A stretch of DNA of 64,000 nt, from contig LADV01000022.1 of NCBI GenBank assembly GCA_000961805.1, positions 18,856 to 82,855 on the forward strand. Direction: 5' to 3'. Below, one piece after another: positions 54,909 to 63,471 of this stretch (its first letter is position 1; every line of letters begins with the position of its first letter). A program made the translations under genes and the position numbers. The notes below the pieces were generated by a model that was not told the DNA's origin, ran no database searches, and saw nothing but the letters and a program-made list of their open reading frames with translations. Origin of the DNA: Peptococcaceae bacterium BRH_c23 (GTDB lineage Bacteria > Bacillota_B > Desulfitobacteriia > Desulfitobacteriales > Desulfitobacteriaceae).

Positions 54909-56543
54909 CTATTCCCCTATATATTCGGACGGGCTCACTCCAGTTATTTTTTTGAATATCCTACTAAAATAATTATAGTTGGCATATCCTACTTTTTCCG
55001 CTACCTGGTAAACCTTATTTTTGGGATTTTCAAGCATTTTCTTGGCATACCATATTCTTACTTCATTTATATATTCGATGAGATATTTTCCGGTCTCCTG
55101 TTTAAATATACGGCTGGTATAAGCAGAGCTATAGCCTATAATTTCTGCAACTTTAGTTAAATTTAACGTTTCTTCGCTGAAATGTGTATTGATATAATTT
55201 ATAGATTGCAACACACCCTCTGAATAATCTTTTTTTATCAGAATGCTGATTTTAATATTTGCAATTCTTATGACCACATCCACAATTTGATCATGCAAGT
55301 CATTTAAGAAATTAACCTGCCTAAGATCTTTTATTCCTTCTAATCCTGTTGATTCAAACTCCTTCAACTCATTATGAAAATGTACTTTTATGACTTCAAC
55401 TAAAGACACATATGTAAGTTTTACTTCATATGCCGAAACATCTTTTTCTACAACATGAAATTCCTTCTTTAACTGCGCCAAAAGGCCGATAATTCCATGG
55501 AAATTTTCAAGTGTTATTTCTTTAATTATTTTCGCTTTAATTTTTTCTATATTTTCACAGCAAATATGCTTCTTGCTATTTGTATTATCATAACAAGCAA
55601 TAAAACCTGCTCCTTCGAAAATTTTATTATCAATAGCATTTAAGGCTTGTTTGTACAACTCAGGCAAATTTTCATATCCGAGAAGTTCAGTACTAATACC
55701 TATAGAAACAGAAAGATTTAAATATTTTGATAATAGATACCGCATATGTACAAATGTATCCAAAATACTTTGCGGATCGCTTAGCTTATCTTTAATTTCA
55801 GATACATCCAGTATTATAAAATATCGATAATTACTTTCGCAATAAATTTCGAAGCTGCAAATCGTTCTAATATATTCACTGATCGCATTTTTAACTTCCT
55901 CACTGCATAATGTTGCAGGTTTATTTGCAAAGCGCTTATCATATTCGTACGGGTAATCAACTTCAAAACAAACGACCCTAAACAAAGCAGCACAATTAAA
56001 ACTAATATTGGCCCTTTGCAGTTGTACAGTTACTTGACTGCGCTCAAAATCATTACCGCCTGTCAAGAGTTCTTTCAAGATGTTATTTTTAATAATTCTT
56101 ATATCTGTATTGATTCTTTCCCGTGAGTTATTTCCTGCCCTTGCAGCTTTAGATGTCTGCCTTTCTTTATCTATATCCTCTTTTACTTTACAAACAATAT
56201 TATTAATTGACTGTACGTCAATATCATACTTTAAGATATAATCAAAGGCCCCATAAGTAAACGCCTCTCTTACAAATTCAAAGTCGTTATAGCAGCTTAG
56301 AACCACTACTTTTATATTCAGCTGGCTCTCCTTAATCCATTTTATTAGCTCAACTCCGTTAAACTCCGGCATTTTTATATCGGTTAGGACAAGATCAACC
56401 TCGGTTTTGCTTAATATTTCCTTCGCCTTTATTCCATTTGAAACTTCTCCTACAATCTCCAGATTACACTCACATTGGCTCAAAGTACTTTTAATACCTA
56501 TACGAACCAGCGGCTCATCATCAACGATCAATACCCTTATCAT
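54909..56543 (-). CDS. AraC-type response regulator (YesN-like) of the operon F sensor set
   Basis: 544 residues. Receiver domain (VLIVDDEPLV, acceptor Asp in LTDIKMPEFNG; the Lys segment reads ILKYDIDV), a long middle region, and a C-terminal AraC double helix-turn-helix (LTKVAEIIGYSSAYTSRIF; YFSRIFKKITGVSPSEY). GGGGGAGGAG precedes the ATG, which overlaps the kinase 3' end by 23 bases. It likely activates operon F just downstream. Confidence 0.9.
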   Translation of the reverse strand: MIRVLIVDDEPLVRIGIKSTLSQCECNLEIVGEVSNGIKAKEILSKTEVDLVLTDIKMPEFNGVELIKWIKESQLNIKVVVLSCYNDFEFVREAFTYGAFDYILKYDIDVQSINNIVCKVKEDIDKERQTSKAARAGNNSRERINTDIRIIKNNILKELLTGGNDFERSQVTVQLQRANISFNCAALFRVVCFEVDYPYEYDKRFANKPATLCSEEVKNAISEYIRTICSFEIYCESNYRYFIILDVSEIKDKLSDPQSILDTFVHMRYLLSKYLNLSVSIGISTELLGYENLPELYKQALNAIDNKIFEGAGFIACYDNTNSKKHICCENIEKIKAKIIKEITLENFHGIIGLLAQLKKEFHVVEKDVSAYEVKLTYVSLVEVIKVHFHNELKEFESTGLEGIKDLRQVNFLNDLHDQIVDVVIRIANIKISILIKKDYSEGVLQSINYINTHFSEETLNLTKVAEIIGYSSAYTSRIFKQETGKYLIEYINEVRIWYAKKMLENPKNKVYQVAEKVGYANYNYFSRIFKKITGVSPSEYIGE

Positions 56544-58347
56544 TCAACTCCTCCCCCTCATATAAAATGCACGGTATTATAATACTAACAGAGGTTCCTT
56601 CCCCTATTTCACTTTGGATATTTATTCCATAATCTGTTCCGAAATAGTTTTTAATTCTTTCGTTTACATTATTAATACCAATCCCATTGAAGCCCTTTTC
56701 CTTGACGCATTTATCTAAAAGTTTCTTTTGAGTGTCTTTATCCATTCCTTTCCCATTATCTTTCACACAGTATTCAATAAAATCATCAAACTTTGCAATA
56801 CTTATTTCGATTTTACCATTCATTTTTTCATGGTCAAGCCCATGGAATATAGCATTCTCAACAATCGGCTGAAGTACAAACTTGATTGTCTTGTAACTTT
56901 TAACTTCTTCATCCATGTGAAATTCAACAGTAAAGCTATCGTAATACCTAAGTTGCTGTAATGATATATAGTCCCTTATCTGATTAATTTCCTCCTCAAT
57001 GGAAATAAAAGTCTGTCCCAATTTAATAGATGATTTTAATAAGTTGATTAGAGATATTATTAAATTAGCAATTTCGTTAGCATGCTGCATCGTAGCCATC
57101 CACCTGATTGCATTTAAAGAATTATAAATAAAATGAGGATTAATTTGAGCTTCAAGAATCTTATATTCCTGTTCCTTTTCCTTTTGGTGATGATAATTAA
57201 TTTTCATCAACATATTATTTATTGCATCCACCAGCTTATTGAAATGATCACTCAGCAGTCCTATATGCTCCTTTTTTTCTATCTGTAAAGGAACCTCAAA
57301 TTGCTTTGTCTCAATTTGGGTCACTATATCTTCAAGTAGTTTTATCGGACGGGATATACTTCTGGAAATGAAAATTGATAAGAATAAAAAGAGAAAAAGA
57401 ATAACGATAATGAAAATTATCGTATACATTTTTATATAGGTCATATCTTTTATCAACTGATGATTATTCGCAACCATAATAATGGTCCATCCTGTGTATT
57501 CGGATGTTTTATAACTTATGCCATTTTGGTTACCATTTGTGTTAACCACAAAATTTCCCTCGCCGTTTTGTTGTACAGTGTTCCAAATTGTATCTTTTAT
57601 ATGTGTTTTAACCGCATCCCCTTTGTTACTATATATTGTATCCCCATATTTATCCACAACATAAATATCTTTTTCTTCATTGTCATTTATGCTGCAAAAG
57701 TCACGGAGTATATTGAAATTGACATTTAACTGCATAATTCCAATGTTAGAACTTTGAACTCCCCCAGCCTTTGAAAAACCTTTTATCGGGTAAATTACAG
57801 GAATAACCTTCAAGGATTTCCTATTTGTTTGCAAGTCGATAAATGGCGCGAGTATAGTTGGCCCTTCTCCCTCCTCTATGGCCTGAATAAACCACTGTTC
57901 ATTTTTAGGGGTATATTTTTGATCTATTGTATCCTCAAAATTAACAAAATAGGAAATGTTCGATCTTGTATAAAGGTAAACTGACATAACTTCTTTTTTT
58001 TGTATCAAGATATTACTGAGTTTCCCAAATAATTCTTCATTGCTTGTAATATATTTGATTTTATCCTTATAATCTTCTTCCTGTTTACCAATTCCCGAAT
58101 TAAAAGATTTGTCCTTAATAATATTTTCAGCAATTTTTTCAATATCTTCAAAATAAACATCTATACTTATTTGCATATGTTTAATAATATCACTATTAGA
58201 GATAAGAGTTTTTTTCTGCAGGGTATTTTGAATATTTAAATAGGAAAGAAACCCAAAAACTATAAAGGGTACTACAAATGCTATACTAAATATGACCATT
58301 AATTTATTCTGTAAATTCATTTTCCTTATAAAAGAACTACTTCTCAT
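56521..58347 (-). CDS. YesM/LytS-type membrane sensor histidine kinase of the operon F sensor set
   Basis: About 608 residues: transmembrane helix near residues 16-36, extracellular sensor of about 250 residues, second helix near 300-320, HAMP, His in QINPHFIYN, HATPase domain (LQPIVENAIFHG, DNGKGM, GEGTSVSI). The ATG at 58347 has AGAAGGA upstream; an ATG at 58368 overlapping the binding-protein stop is the alternative. The middle gene of a binding protein-kinase-regulator operon. Confidence 0.92.
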   Translation of the reverse strand: MRSSSFIRKMNLQNKLMVIFSIAFVVPFIVFGFLSYLNIQNTLQKKTLISNSDIIKHMQISIDVYFEDIEKIAENIIKDKSFNSGIGKQEEDYKDKIKYITSNEELFGKLSNILIQKKEVMSVYLYTRSNISYFVNFEDTIDQKYTPKNEQWFIQAIEEGEGPTILAPFIDLQTNRKSLKVIPVIYPIKGFSKAGGVQSSNIGIMQLNVNFNILRDFCSINDNEEKDIYVVDKYGDTIYSNKGDAVKTHIKDTIWNTVQQNGEGNFVVNTNGNQNGISYKTSEYTGWTIIMVANNHQLIKDMTYIKMYTIIFIIVILFLFLFLSIFISRSISRPIKLLEDIVTQIETKQFEVPLQIEKKEHIGLLSDHFNKLVDAINNMLMKINYHHQKEKEQEYKILEAQINPHFIYNSLNAIRWMATMQHANEIANLIISLINLLKSSIKLGQTFISIEEEINQIRDYISLQQLRYYDSFTVEFHMDEEVKSYKTIKFVLQPIVENAIFHGLDHEKMNGKIEISIAKFDDFIEYCVKDNGKGMDKDTQKKLLDKCVKEKGFNGIGINNVNERIKNYFGTDYGINIQSEIGEGTSVSIIIPCILYEGEELNDKGIDR

Positions 58348-58367
58348 TGCAAAAAATCCTTCTCGCA

Positions 58368-59414
58368 TTAATTTCTCATAAAAGATTTGTAATTTTTCAT
58401 GTCAATTATAAAAACTCCTGTATCAATATATACCGGAGTACCTGTAATCCCAGCATCTTTAGTATTCGGAACGATAGGAACAAGATTATGATTATAGTTA
58501 TATAATATCTGCATTGCATAGAATGGCATCAATGCAGTTTGTTGAACAAGTGTCGCAGTGATTACTCCATCTTCAATTTTTTTTAGAACGTATTGACTTC
58601 TATCCATTGCTAGAATTTTTACTTTGCCTTGCTTATTTACCTCCTCCAACGCAACAGAAGCAGCAATTCCTCCAAAGTAATCAGTACATGCAATTGCATC
58701 TAACTCCGGATATTTATTAAGAATATCTAAAGCAGCTTTATGAGCGTCTTCATGATTAGCTTTTGTGTCTGCGATTTCTACAATTTTAATTCCAGCTGTT
58801 TTACCTAAAGCATCAGTATAACCACTGGTTCTTTCTCTGTGCAATTCAACTTCGGGTTCGGTAAGAATAGCAACTTGTCCCTTCCCATTTAGGATTTTAG
58901 CAAGTGTGTTGCCGCCCAAATATCCTGCATTATAATTCCCAGTGCCTACAAATGCAATTCTTTGACTATTCTTAATGTCACCATCTACTGTAACTGAAGG
59001 AATACCACAATCAGCAGCTTTGTCAATCATTGCTGCAAGACGATCGTTCGCGCCAAATACTACTATTCCTGCAACCTTTTTACTGATAGCATAATCAAAA
59101 CACTTTATCATTTCATCGATATTATTATCCGGAGGACCCATGTATTCTATCTTTACATTTAGAGCTTCGCCAGCTTTCATTAATCCAATTTTATGATCGG
59201 TAAAATACTCGTAACTACCAAGTGCATAAATTCCCACATACTCTTCAACATTTTTACTTTCTTTATTATATTGGTCAGTGGCATTAACTTCAGAAGGTTT
59301 TAAAATATCTTCCTTAATAATTACATCTTGTTTTTTATTTGATGTACAGCCATTTAAGCAAGCTATTATTAAAAAAACAAGAATTAATAAATTCCATCTT
59401 CGCTTAAATACCAT
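58368..59414 (-). CDS. Sugar-binding lipoprotein linked to a two-component system (probable sensor accessory)
   Basis: About 348 residues. Leader with lipobox LNGC (Cys about 23), then a Peripla_BP_4 fold. It is not linked to a permease or ATPase but overlaps or abuts the kinase gene, and is paralogous to the operon F binding protein at 53591-54622. By analogy with the clostridial XylFII-LytS-YesN type it would report extracellular sugar to the kinase. Start at the ATG at 59414; a GTG at 59423 is possible. Confidence 0.88.
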   Translation of the reverse strand: MVFKRRWNLLILVFLIIACLNGCTSNKKQDVIIKEDILKPSEVNATDQYNKESKNVEEYVGIYALGSYEYFTDHKIGLMKAGEALNVKIEYMGPPDNNIDEMIKCFDYAISKKVAGIVVFGANDRLAAMIDKAADCGIPSVTVDGDIKNSQRIAFVGTGNYNAGYLGGNTLAKILNGKGQVAILTEPEVELHRERTSGYTDALGKTAGIKIVEIADTKANHEDAHKAALDILNKYPELDAIACTDYFGGIAASVALEEVNKQGKVKILAMDRSQYVLKKIEDGVITATLVQQTALMPFYAMQILYNYNHNLVPIVPNTKDAGITGTPVYIDTGVFIIDMKNYKSFMRN

Positions 59415-59571
59415 ATTTACCACTACCCTTTTTGAATTTTACTAGGTTGAAATAAGGTTATTGCTTATGGGAAGTATCGGACTTTTGGTCAGCATCAACA
59501 TGCCTTCACTTGTTTAGAATTCAACAAACTTTCAAAATAATCCTGCAATGAATCCGAAATATCAAAAAACA

Positions 59572-59603
59572 AAAGCCAAAACGTCAAAATCGTTCTGGCT
59601 TTT
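59572..59603 (-). terminator. Rho-independent terminator between mobile DNA and the sensor operon
   Basis: AAAAGCCAAAACG pairs with CGTTCTGGCTTTT around TCAAAAT; on the minus strand T-rich sequence (TTTTGTTTTTT) follows. It would end transcripts coming from the small genes upstream. Confidence 0.65.
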
Positions 59604-59627
59604 CAAGCTTCCCCCAAATGCAAAGGC

Positions 59628-59720
59628 CTATTTAACATCGTCCTTGACTATCCTACCCTCTAATTTGTAATATTCGTCGAGCATGAAGTCTAGTTCTTCA
59701 ACCGTGATATTATAAATCAT
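59628..59720 (-). CDS. Small hypothetical protein or gene-end remnant (30 residues)
   Basis: An open frame MIYNITVEELDFMLDEYYKL followed by a short basic/acidic tail and a stop, just before a terminator hairpin. No clear ribosome site; the amphipathic acidic sequence looks protein-like and may be the end of a lost gene. I do not recognise it. Confidence 0.3.
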   Translation of the reverse strand: MIYNITVEELDFMLDEYYKLEGRIVKDDVK

Positions 59721-59753
59721 AATCTTCTGCCACACCTAGCCCAAGCATTTTCA

Positions 59754-59803
59754 ACAAATTGGGCAGAAAACGCTCCTTTAATATCAATTAAAGTGAGCGC
59801 CCA
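59754..59803. repeat. Palindromic repeat, copy 2 (first copy at 20907-20961)
   Basis: Same CGCTCCTTTAAT...ATTAAAGTGAGCG hairpin with ACAAATTGGGC on one side and GCCCAC on the other. Directly followed by the 48-bp repeat shared with 32406-32453. Confidence 0.7.
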
Positions 59804-59808
59804 CAACA

Positions 59809-59855
59809 ATACTGCGTAGCTTAAGTTACTTCCAATTAGTTATTGTGTTAGTCAA
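59809..59855. repeat. 48-bp repeat, copy 2 (first copy at 32406-32453)
   Basis: Near-identical to 32406-32453 (ATACTGCGTAGCTT, one mismatch, then AGTTACTTCCAATTAG and onward). Having the hairpin repeat and this repeat side by side here, but separately at 20.9 and 32.4 kb, suggests pieces of one former element. The rest of 59856-60042 shows no gene I can support. Confidence 0.7.
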
Positions 59856-60042
59856 GTGTTACTGATGCCGTTTAATATCCTAAACCTGACGGCGTAAGGT
59901 GTCCGGCGGTAGACAGATAAGCTGACCAAAAATGCAAATGATATCCGTCAGTCAGTCCGTCTCTCTCACCGCAACGTTTAACAGAGTGTTCAATTGTGAC
60001 CTTGGCCAGGTAAGGGTATAAATGTTTCAACAACCGCAATGG

Positions 60043-60228
60043 CTATTTGGCTTTTGTTGGTAGCGAGATTAAATCAAAGAAAATCCTTGTTCCTTCAGCT
60101 TCATATTTTACAACCATCGTGGCGACAGCAAGACTAATAAGAGCATTTTGCGTCATCCCAAAAGCCGTAGCCATATTATCAAGACCTTTTTTTACTTTAT
60201 CAGGTAGTTCAATAGACTGTCTAGGCAC
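60043..60228 (-). CDS. Small ribbon-helix-helix-like protein
   Basis: 61 residues starting at GTG (60228) with an excellent GAGGAGGT site six bases upstream. The N-terminal strand SIELPDKVKKGLDNMATAFG followed by helices MTQNALISLAVATMVVKY resembles CopG/Arc-type ribbon-helix-helix DNA-binding proteins found on plasmids and mobile DNA. No toxin gene accompanies it. Function is unknown. Confidence 0.6.
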   Translation of the reverse strand: MPRQSIELPDKVKKGLDNMATAFGMTQNALISLAVATMVVKYEAEGTRIFFDLISLPTKAK

Positions 60229-60340
60229 CTTTTTACCTCCTCATTTTGGTGTGTGGGATGACAACTAATACATCAGAGCAACACCAATTTACATCGGTTT
60301 TCCATCGTTTTATTAGTGAACGATCAACTTCATTCCGTTC

Positions 60341-60616
60341 TTATGTACTAGCTTTTTCTCGCAGATGATCTGTTGTTGCCTTAAAGGCCAGAATATCTGC
60401 CCTAGCCTCTTTCAACTTCTCTTCAAAAACCAGTCTGAACCAAGCGATTCTGTTTTTAGTCGGTGGATACTGATTAAACTTATCATGGACTTTACAGATG
60501 GCTTCAATCATCTCAGAATGGTCATAATCTAGAGTCTTAGCTAATTTCAAGGCTATCGGCAGGAGATCATAGAACCCCGTTTTGATGAAATAGTCTTCCA
60601 AGCCTGGTCGATTCAT
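60341..60616 (-). CDS. Small accessory protein of the transposon
   Basis: 91 residues, ATG overlapping the ATPase stop (ATGA). Largely helical (LPIALKLAKTLDYDHSEM; FRLVFEEKLKEARADILAF). I recognise no family motif. Its invariable coupling to the ATPase within this gene block suggests a role in transposition or target choice. Confidence 0.65.
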   Translation of the reverse strand: MNRPGLEDYFIKTGFYDLLPIALKLAKTLDYDHSEMIEAICKVHDKFNQYPPTKNRIAWFRLVFEEKLKEARADILAFKATTDHLREKAST

Positions 60617-61413
60617 GACAATTCCCCCTCGATCACACGTTTTACCATCCGGTCATCAATAATTCGGTGACCGTTCTGCGAACCGTAGAGGAGGCAATGC
60701 GTACATAACTTGTTGATGAGTCTGGCGGCACCGCTGGAGAAACGATAAATATCGTCGATCGCCTGGTCTGAAAAAATGTCGCTGGTTGCACCCGCATAAG
60801 CTAAGTGCTGTTTCATATAGGACTCTGCCTCTGCCCGATCATAGTGTGACAGCTTGCATTGTAAATCAATACGTTGGCGAATCGCGGTGTAAGCCTGCAG
60901 ATGTAGACGATCCCATAGCTCGTTCTGACCGACAAGAATGAGCGCCATGGGGCTCTCTGCATCCATCTTCATATTAAGTAGAAAGCGAACTTCCTCCAGC
61001 ATCTCTTTATCCAGCAAATGCGCTTCGTCCACGACGACAACTGCCTGCAATCGATGAATTCCGCGCATCAATTCAATCTCCCGATGCAGTTGGCGTTTGG
61101 CATCGCCACGATAGAACTTCGACTCGTATCCAAGTTGCTCAAGCATCCCTTTGTAAAAGTGACGGGGTGTTAACTTTGAATCGGACAGGTATAAAATCCT
61201 GTACTTCGCCGGATCGAGCGTTTTCGCAAACCGGCGAATCGTCGTCGTTTTTCCCGTCCCACAGTCGCCGGTGATGACGGCAAATAACTGACGCTCTGCT
61301 GCATATTCGAGCCTACCAAGTGTTTCTTCCAGTATGCTCGATAGGTACAATTTATCGGTGGGAATATCCCTTGAGAAGGGTGTGTGACTCAGCCCGTAGA
61401 AAGATTCATACAT
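60613..61413 (-). CDS. ExeA/TniB-type AAA+ ATPase of the transposon
   Basis: 266 residues. N-terminal YGLSHTPFSRDIPTDKLYLS typical of ExeA-like proteins, Walker A TGDCGTGKTTT, Walker B VVVVDEAHLL, sensor region ALILVGQNEL and arginine-rich YTAIRQRIDLQ. The ATG at 61413 follows GGAGG and overlaps the transposase stop. Related ATPases (TniB, TnsC, IstB-like) activate the DDE transposase and choose target DNA. Confidence 0.85.
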   Translation of the reverse strand: MYESFYGLSHTPFSRDIPTDKLYLSSILEETLGRLEYAAERQLFAVITGDCGTGKTTTIRRFAKTLDPAKYRILYLSDSKLTPRHFYKGMLEQLGYESKFYRGDAKRQLHREIELMRGIHRLQAVVVVDEAHLLDKEMLEEVRFLLNMKMDAESPMALILVGQNELWDRLHLQAYTAIRQRIDLQCKLSHYDRAEAESYMKQHLAYAGATSDIFSDQAIDDIYRFSSGAARLINKLCTHCLLYGSQNGHRIIDDRMVKRVIEGELS

Positions 61414-62557
61414 GCTTGTCGGCCTCCTTCCGAACTGTTCGGTAGGAGACGGCAGGCGCTTGCCGTTCGTTTCGTTGCTTATTCTGCTCCTCGGCTGCAC
61501 GAAGTAAACGCGATTCGTCCGCTTTTTCTGGTTGCATATGATCCGGCAGCGCCGGACGCTTTCCAGACCATTCCCTGATGACAAGCTCACGAACAGTCCA
61601 AGGTGCATGACCCTCGAATTCTATGGTCAACTCCGTGATGTCAGCAGGATCGTAGACAACTTGAACCTTTCTTCCGACGAATAGTAGCCCTACCTCGTAT
61701 TTCTTTCCCATAAAGCTAATGCAACCGGACTTGTCCACTTTGCGCTCTTCGCTATGGAGGAATGCATTCGTTAAGATTTCAGGTTCTACGAATCGAAGTG
61801 GTGAGCGATCGCTCCGATACGCAGTTTCGGGGCTCGCCGTCTCTCCCAGTGCAGTGTGAGGCTTGTTTTGGTGGCATTCGCTAAGCCATGATTGAAACCA
61901 GGTATTAAGTCGATCCAAGGTTTTTGGTTTTTCGAGCAGGACTTCATTAAGGAAGCTTTGAACCACACGATTCAGGCGTTCTATCTTCCCCTTAGATTCA
62001 GGAGAATATGGCTTGGCAAACAACAATCGGATACCTAGTTTAGAGCAGGTCCGACCCATCCATCGAGTGCGGTACTGCTTTCCATTGTCAAAGTAGACAG
62101 CCTCAGGAAGCGCATTTTGTTGGATAGACTTTCGAAAGCAATCTTCCACAATGGCCTGATCAAGCGTTGGATAAAACTCACCGTGAAGAACGTAGCGTGT
62201 TGCATCGTCAATAAACAAAACGAGATACACTTGTTTAAGGGTACCGTTTGGACCGATCGGAAGAAAGGGTCCATATTTAATGTCGGATTGCCATAATTGA
62301 TTGCGATGCCGTTTCTGGAACCTTCGAGCCGCAGCTCCGTCATTCGTATACATCCGCATGGTCCGGGAGCTATATCCACGTTCCATAAGCTTTTCTTGTA
62401 AAGTACTCCGTTTAAGTTGCTTGGGTTGTGCTTTTCCTTCCCATTCTAGGATTTGAATGATTTGGCTGACACTGCGACTCGGAACTTCACGCCGCAATAG
62501 AATCGCTTGTAGCAGCCTTGAGCATAAACTACCCACGTGCGAAACCAGTGTTTCCAA
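61406..62557 (-). CDS. DDE transposase (rve/Mu-type), probably N-terminally truncated
   Basis: Up to 383 residues. Catalytic triad: Asp in WQSDIKYG, Asp in YFDNGKQY, Glu in SKGKIERLN; C-terminal beta-barrel (Mu-type) domain. The protein-like sequence starts only at about LLQAILLRREVPSRSVSQII, and the first open codon is a TTG inside the preceding gene. The N-terminal DNA-binding helices seen in full-length relatives appear to be missing, so it may be inactive. Confidence 0.82.
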   Translation of the reverse strand: METLVSHVGSLCSRLLQAILLRREVPSRSVSQIIQILEWEGKAQPKQLKRSTLQEKLMERGYSSRTMRMYTNDGAAARRFQKRHRNQLWQSDIKYGPFLPIGPNGTLKQVYLVLFIDDATRYVLHGEFYPTLDQAIVEDCFRKSIQQNALPEAVYFDNGKQYRTRWMGRTCSKLGIRLLFAKPYSPESKGKIERLNRVVQSFLNEVLLEKPKTLDRLNTWFQSWLSECHQNKPHTALGETASPETAYRSDRSPLRFVEPEILTNAFLHSEERKVDKSGCISFMGKKYEVGLLFVGRKVQVVYDPADITELTIEFEGHAPWTVRELVIREWSGKRPALPDHMQPEKADESRLLRAAEEQNKQRNERQAPAVSYRTVRKEADKHV

Positions 62558-62853
62558 CGTAAGATCGTTGATTCATCCACGGCAATATCAGTACGTGGTG
62601 GTTCGTTTAATACACCTTCAAGACTTTCCGCATCGTAGCGTTTGTAAGGAACGAGCAAGTCCGGCAATTCATGGTGAATCTTGAAACATGACTCACAGCG
62701 AAGTCTGCGAATAATGAGTATTGATCTTCCTCCAGAACTTTTATACCATACACGATGACGACTGCCTATGACGATTAAGAGTTTTCCACAACAAGGGCAA
62801 GGTATGATTTCCGCACTCCTAACAAAAAACGCCAGTCTTATCTTTCTTCTCAA
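62446..62853 (-). CDS. DUF6431-like zinc-ribbon protein, probably truncated
   Basis: 135 residues. Two Cys-x2-Cys pairs (PCPCCGKLL; RLRCESCFKIHHELPDLLVP) form a zinc ribbon; then a helix-turn-helix (DESTILRWKHWF). Homologues are the first gene of this transposon type. The last about 25 residues, after VVYAQGC, overlap the transposase in another frame and look like out-of-frame sequence, so a deletion or frameshift has probably merged this gene with the transposase. Confidence 0.65.
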   Translation of the reverse strand: MRRKIRLAFFVRSAEIIPCPCCGKLLIVIGSRHRVWYKSSGGRSILIIRRLRCESCFKIHHELPDLLVPYKRYDAESLEGVLNEPPRTDIAVDESTILRWKHWFRTWVVYAQGCYKRFYCGVKFRVAVSAKSFKS

Positions 62854-62869
62854 CTAGCGAATAATTTGA

Positions 62870-63030
62870 TACAATGATCATGTTAGTTGGGAAGACGTCT
62901 CTAGTGATGCTGTTGTAGCAGTACCACATCTAAAGAGAGGCGTCTTTCTCCTTTCTTCAAGGATAACGTCATGGTCATTATATTCGTCAACTTAGGGACA
63001 GGCAAGACCGTCAGCTTTCGGACTTTTTAA
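62870..63030. repeat. Right end of the transposon (copy of the 28.05-kb relic)
   Basis: Noncoding end with GGGAAGACGTCTCTAGTGAT, GAGGCGTCTTTCTCC, ATGGTCATTATATTCGTC and GACAGGCAAGACCGTCAG. The GACGTCTC...GAGGCGTC arms form an inverted repeat. Homologous, in opposite sense, to 28050-28225. Confidence 0.7.
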
Positions 63031-63098
63031 TTCAGCGTCAACAGTCAAGATACATATCGGCTATTTAAGTATCGGAAGAGTTCATTTAGTAGATAGAA

Positions 63099-63165
63099 AT
63101 TATGCAAAGTAAAATTAGGGACAATAACGTAAACACAATGTTTCTAGACGTTTACTTTGCATAAT
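63099..63165. repeat. Perfect 15-bp inverted repeat
   Basis: ATTATGCAAAGTAAA (63099-63113) and TTTACTTTGCATAAT (63151-63165) with a 37-bp centre that contains a second GTAAAC...GTTTAC dyad. Could be the end or recombination site of the IS91-related element whose transposase lies to the right. The stretch 63166-63471 shows no gene. Confidence 0.6.
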
Positions 63166-63471
63166 GAATAGGGAACTATCCGAAGTCAGGGTAAATAAAA
63201 GGCTCATCTGCTGGATAAGCATATAAGCACATAAGTTTGGTTATTTTACGAATGGAACCTGACTTTGGATAATTTTATTGGACTAAACTGCGTGATGTTC
63301 GTCGCTATGGGGAAATTAAGATCCCCAGCCTTGTTTATTTCAATCGTTTTTCGAAATACTATGTATCTTCAGTCCGAAATTAATACCAAAGTTAATTGAA
63401 GCTTCATAAATGACACAGACTCCCCCTCCCCAATAAAGTGGCATTCTTAAAAAACATTATGTAGTTAATGT

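Larger units (their letters stand above)
60341..63030 (-). mobile_element. Multi-gene transposon (DDE transposase, AAA ATPase, accessory proteins), probably degenerate
   Basis: Four overlapping minus-strand genes (DUF6431-like, DDE transposase, ExeA/TniB-type ATPase, 91-residue protein), bounded on the right by an end sequence that recurs as a relic at 28050-28225. The module resembles Tn7/Tn552-like DDE-plus-ATPase systems. Left boundary and target duplication are not identified; its genes are more GC-rich than the host operons. Confidence 0.7.

Noticed and set aside
54864..55160. Plus-strand open frame opposite the AraC-type regulator
   Set aside because: It is antisense to a well-supported gene and has no ribosome site.
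61406..61608. Extended N-terminus of the transposon ATPase
   Set aside because: The extension overlaps the transposase in another frame; the ATG at 61413 has GGAGG and matches the family start.
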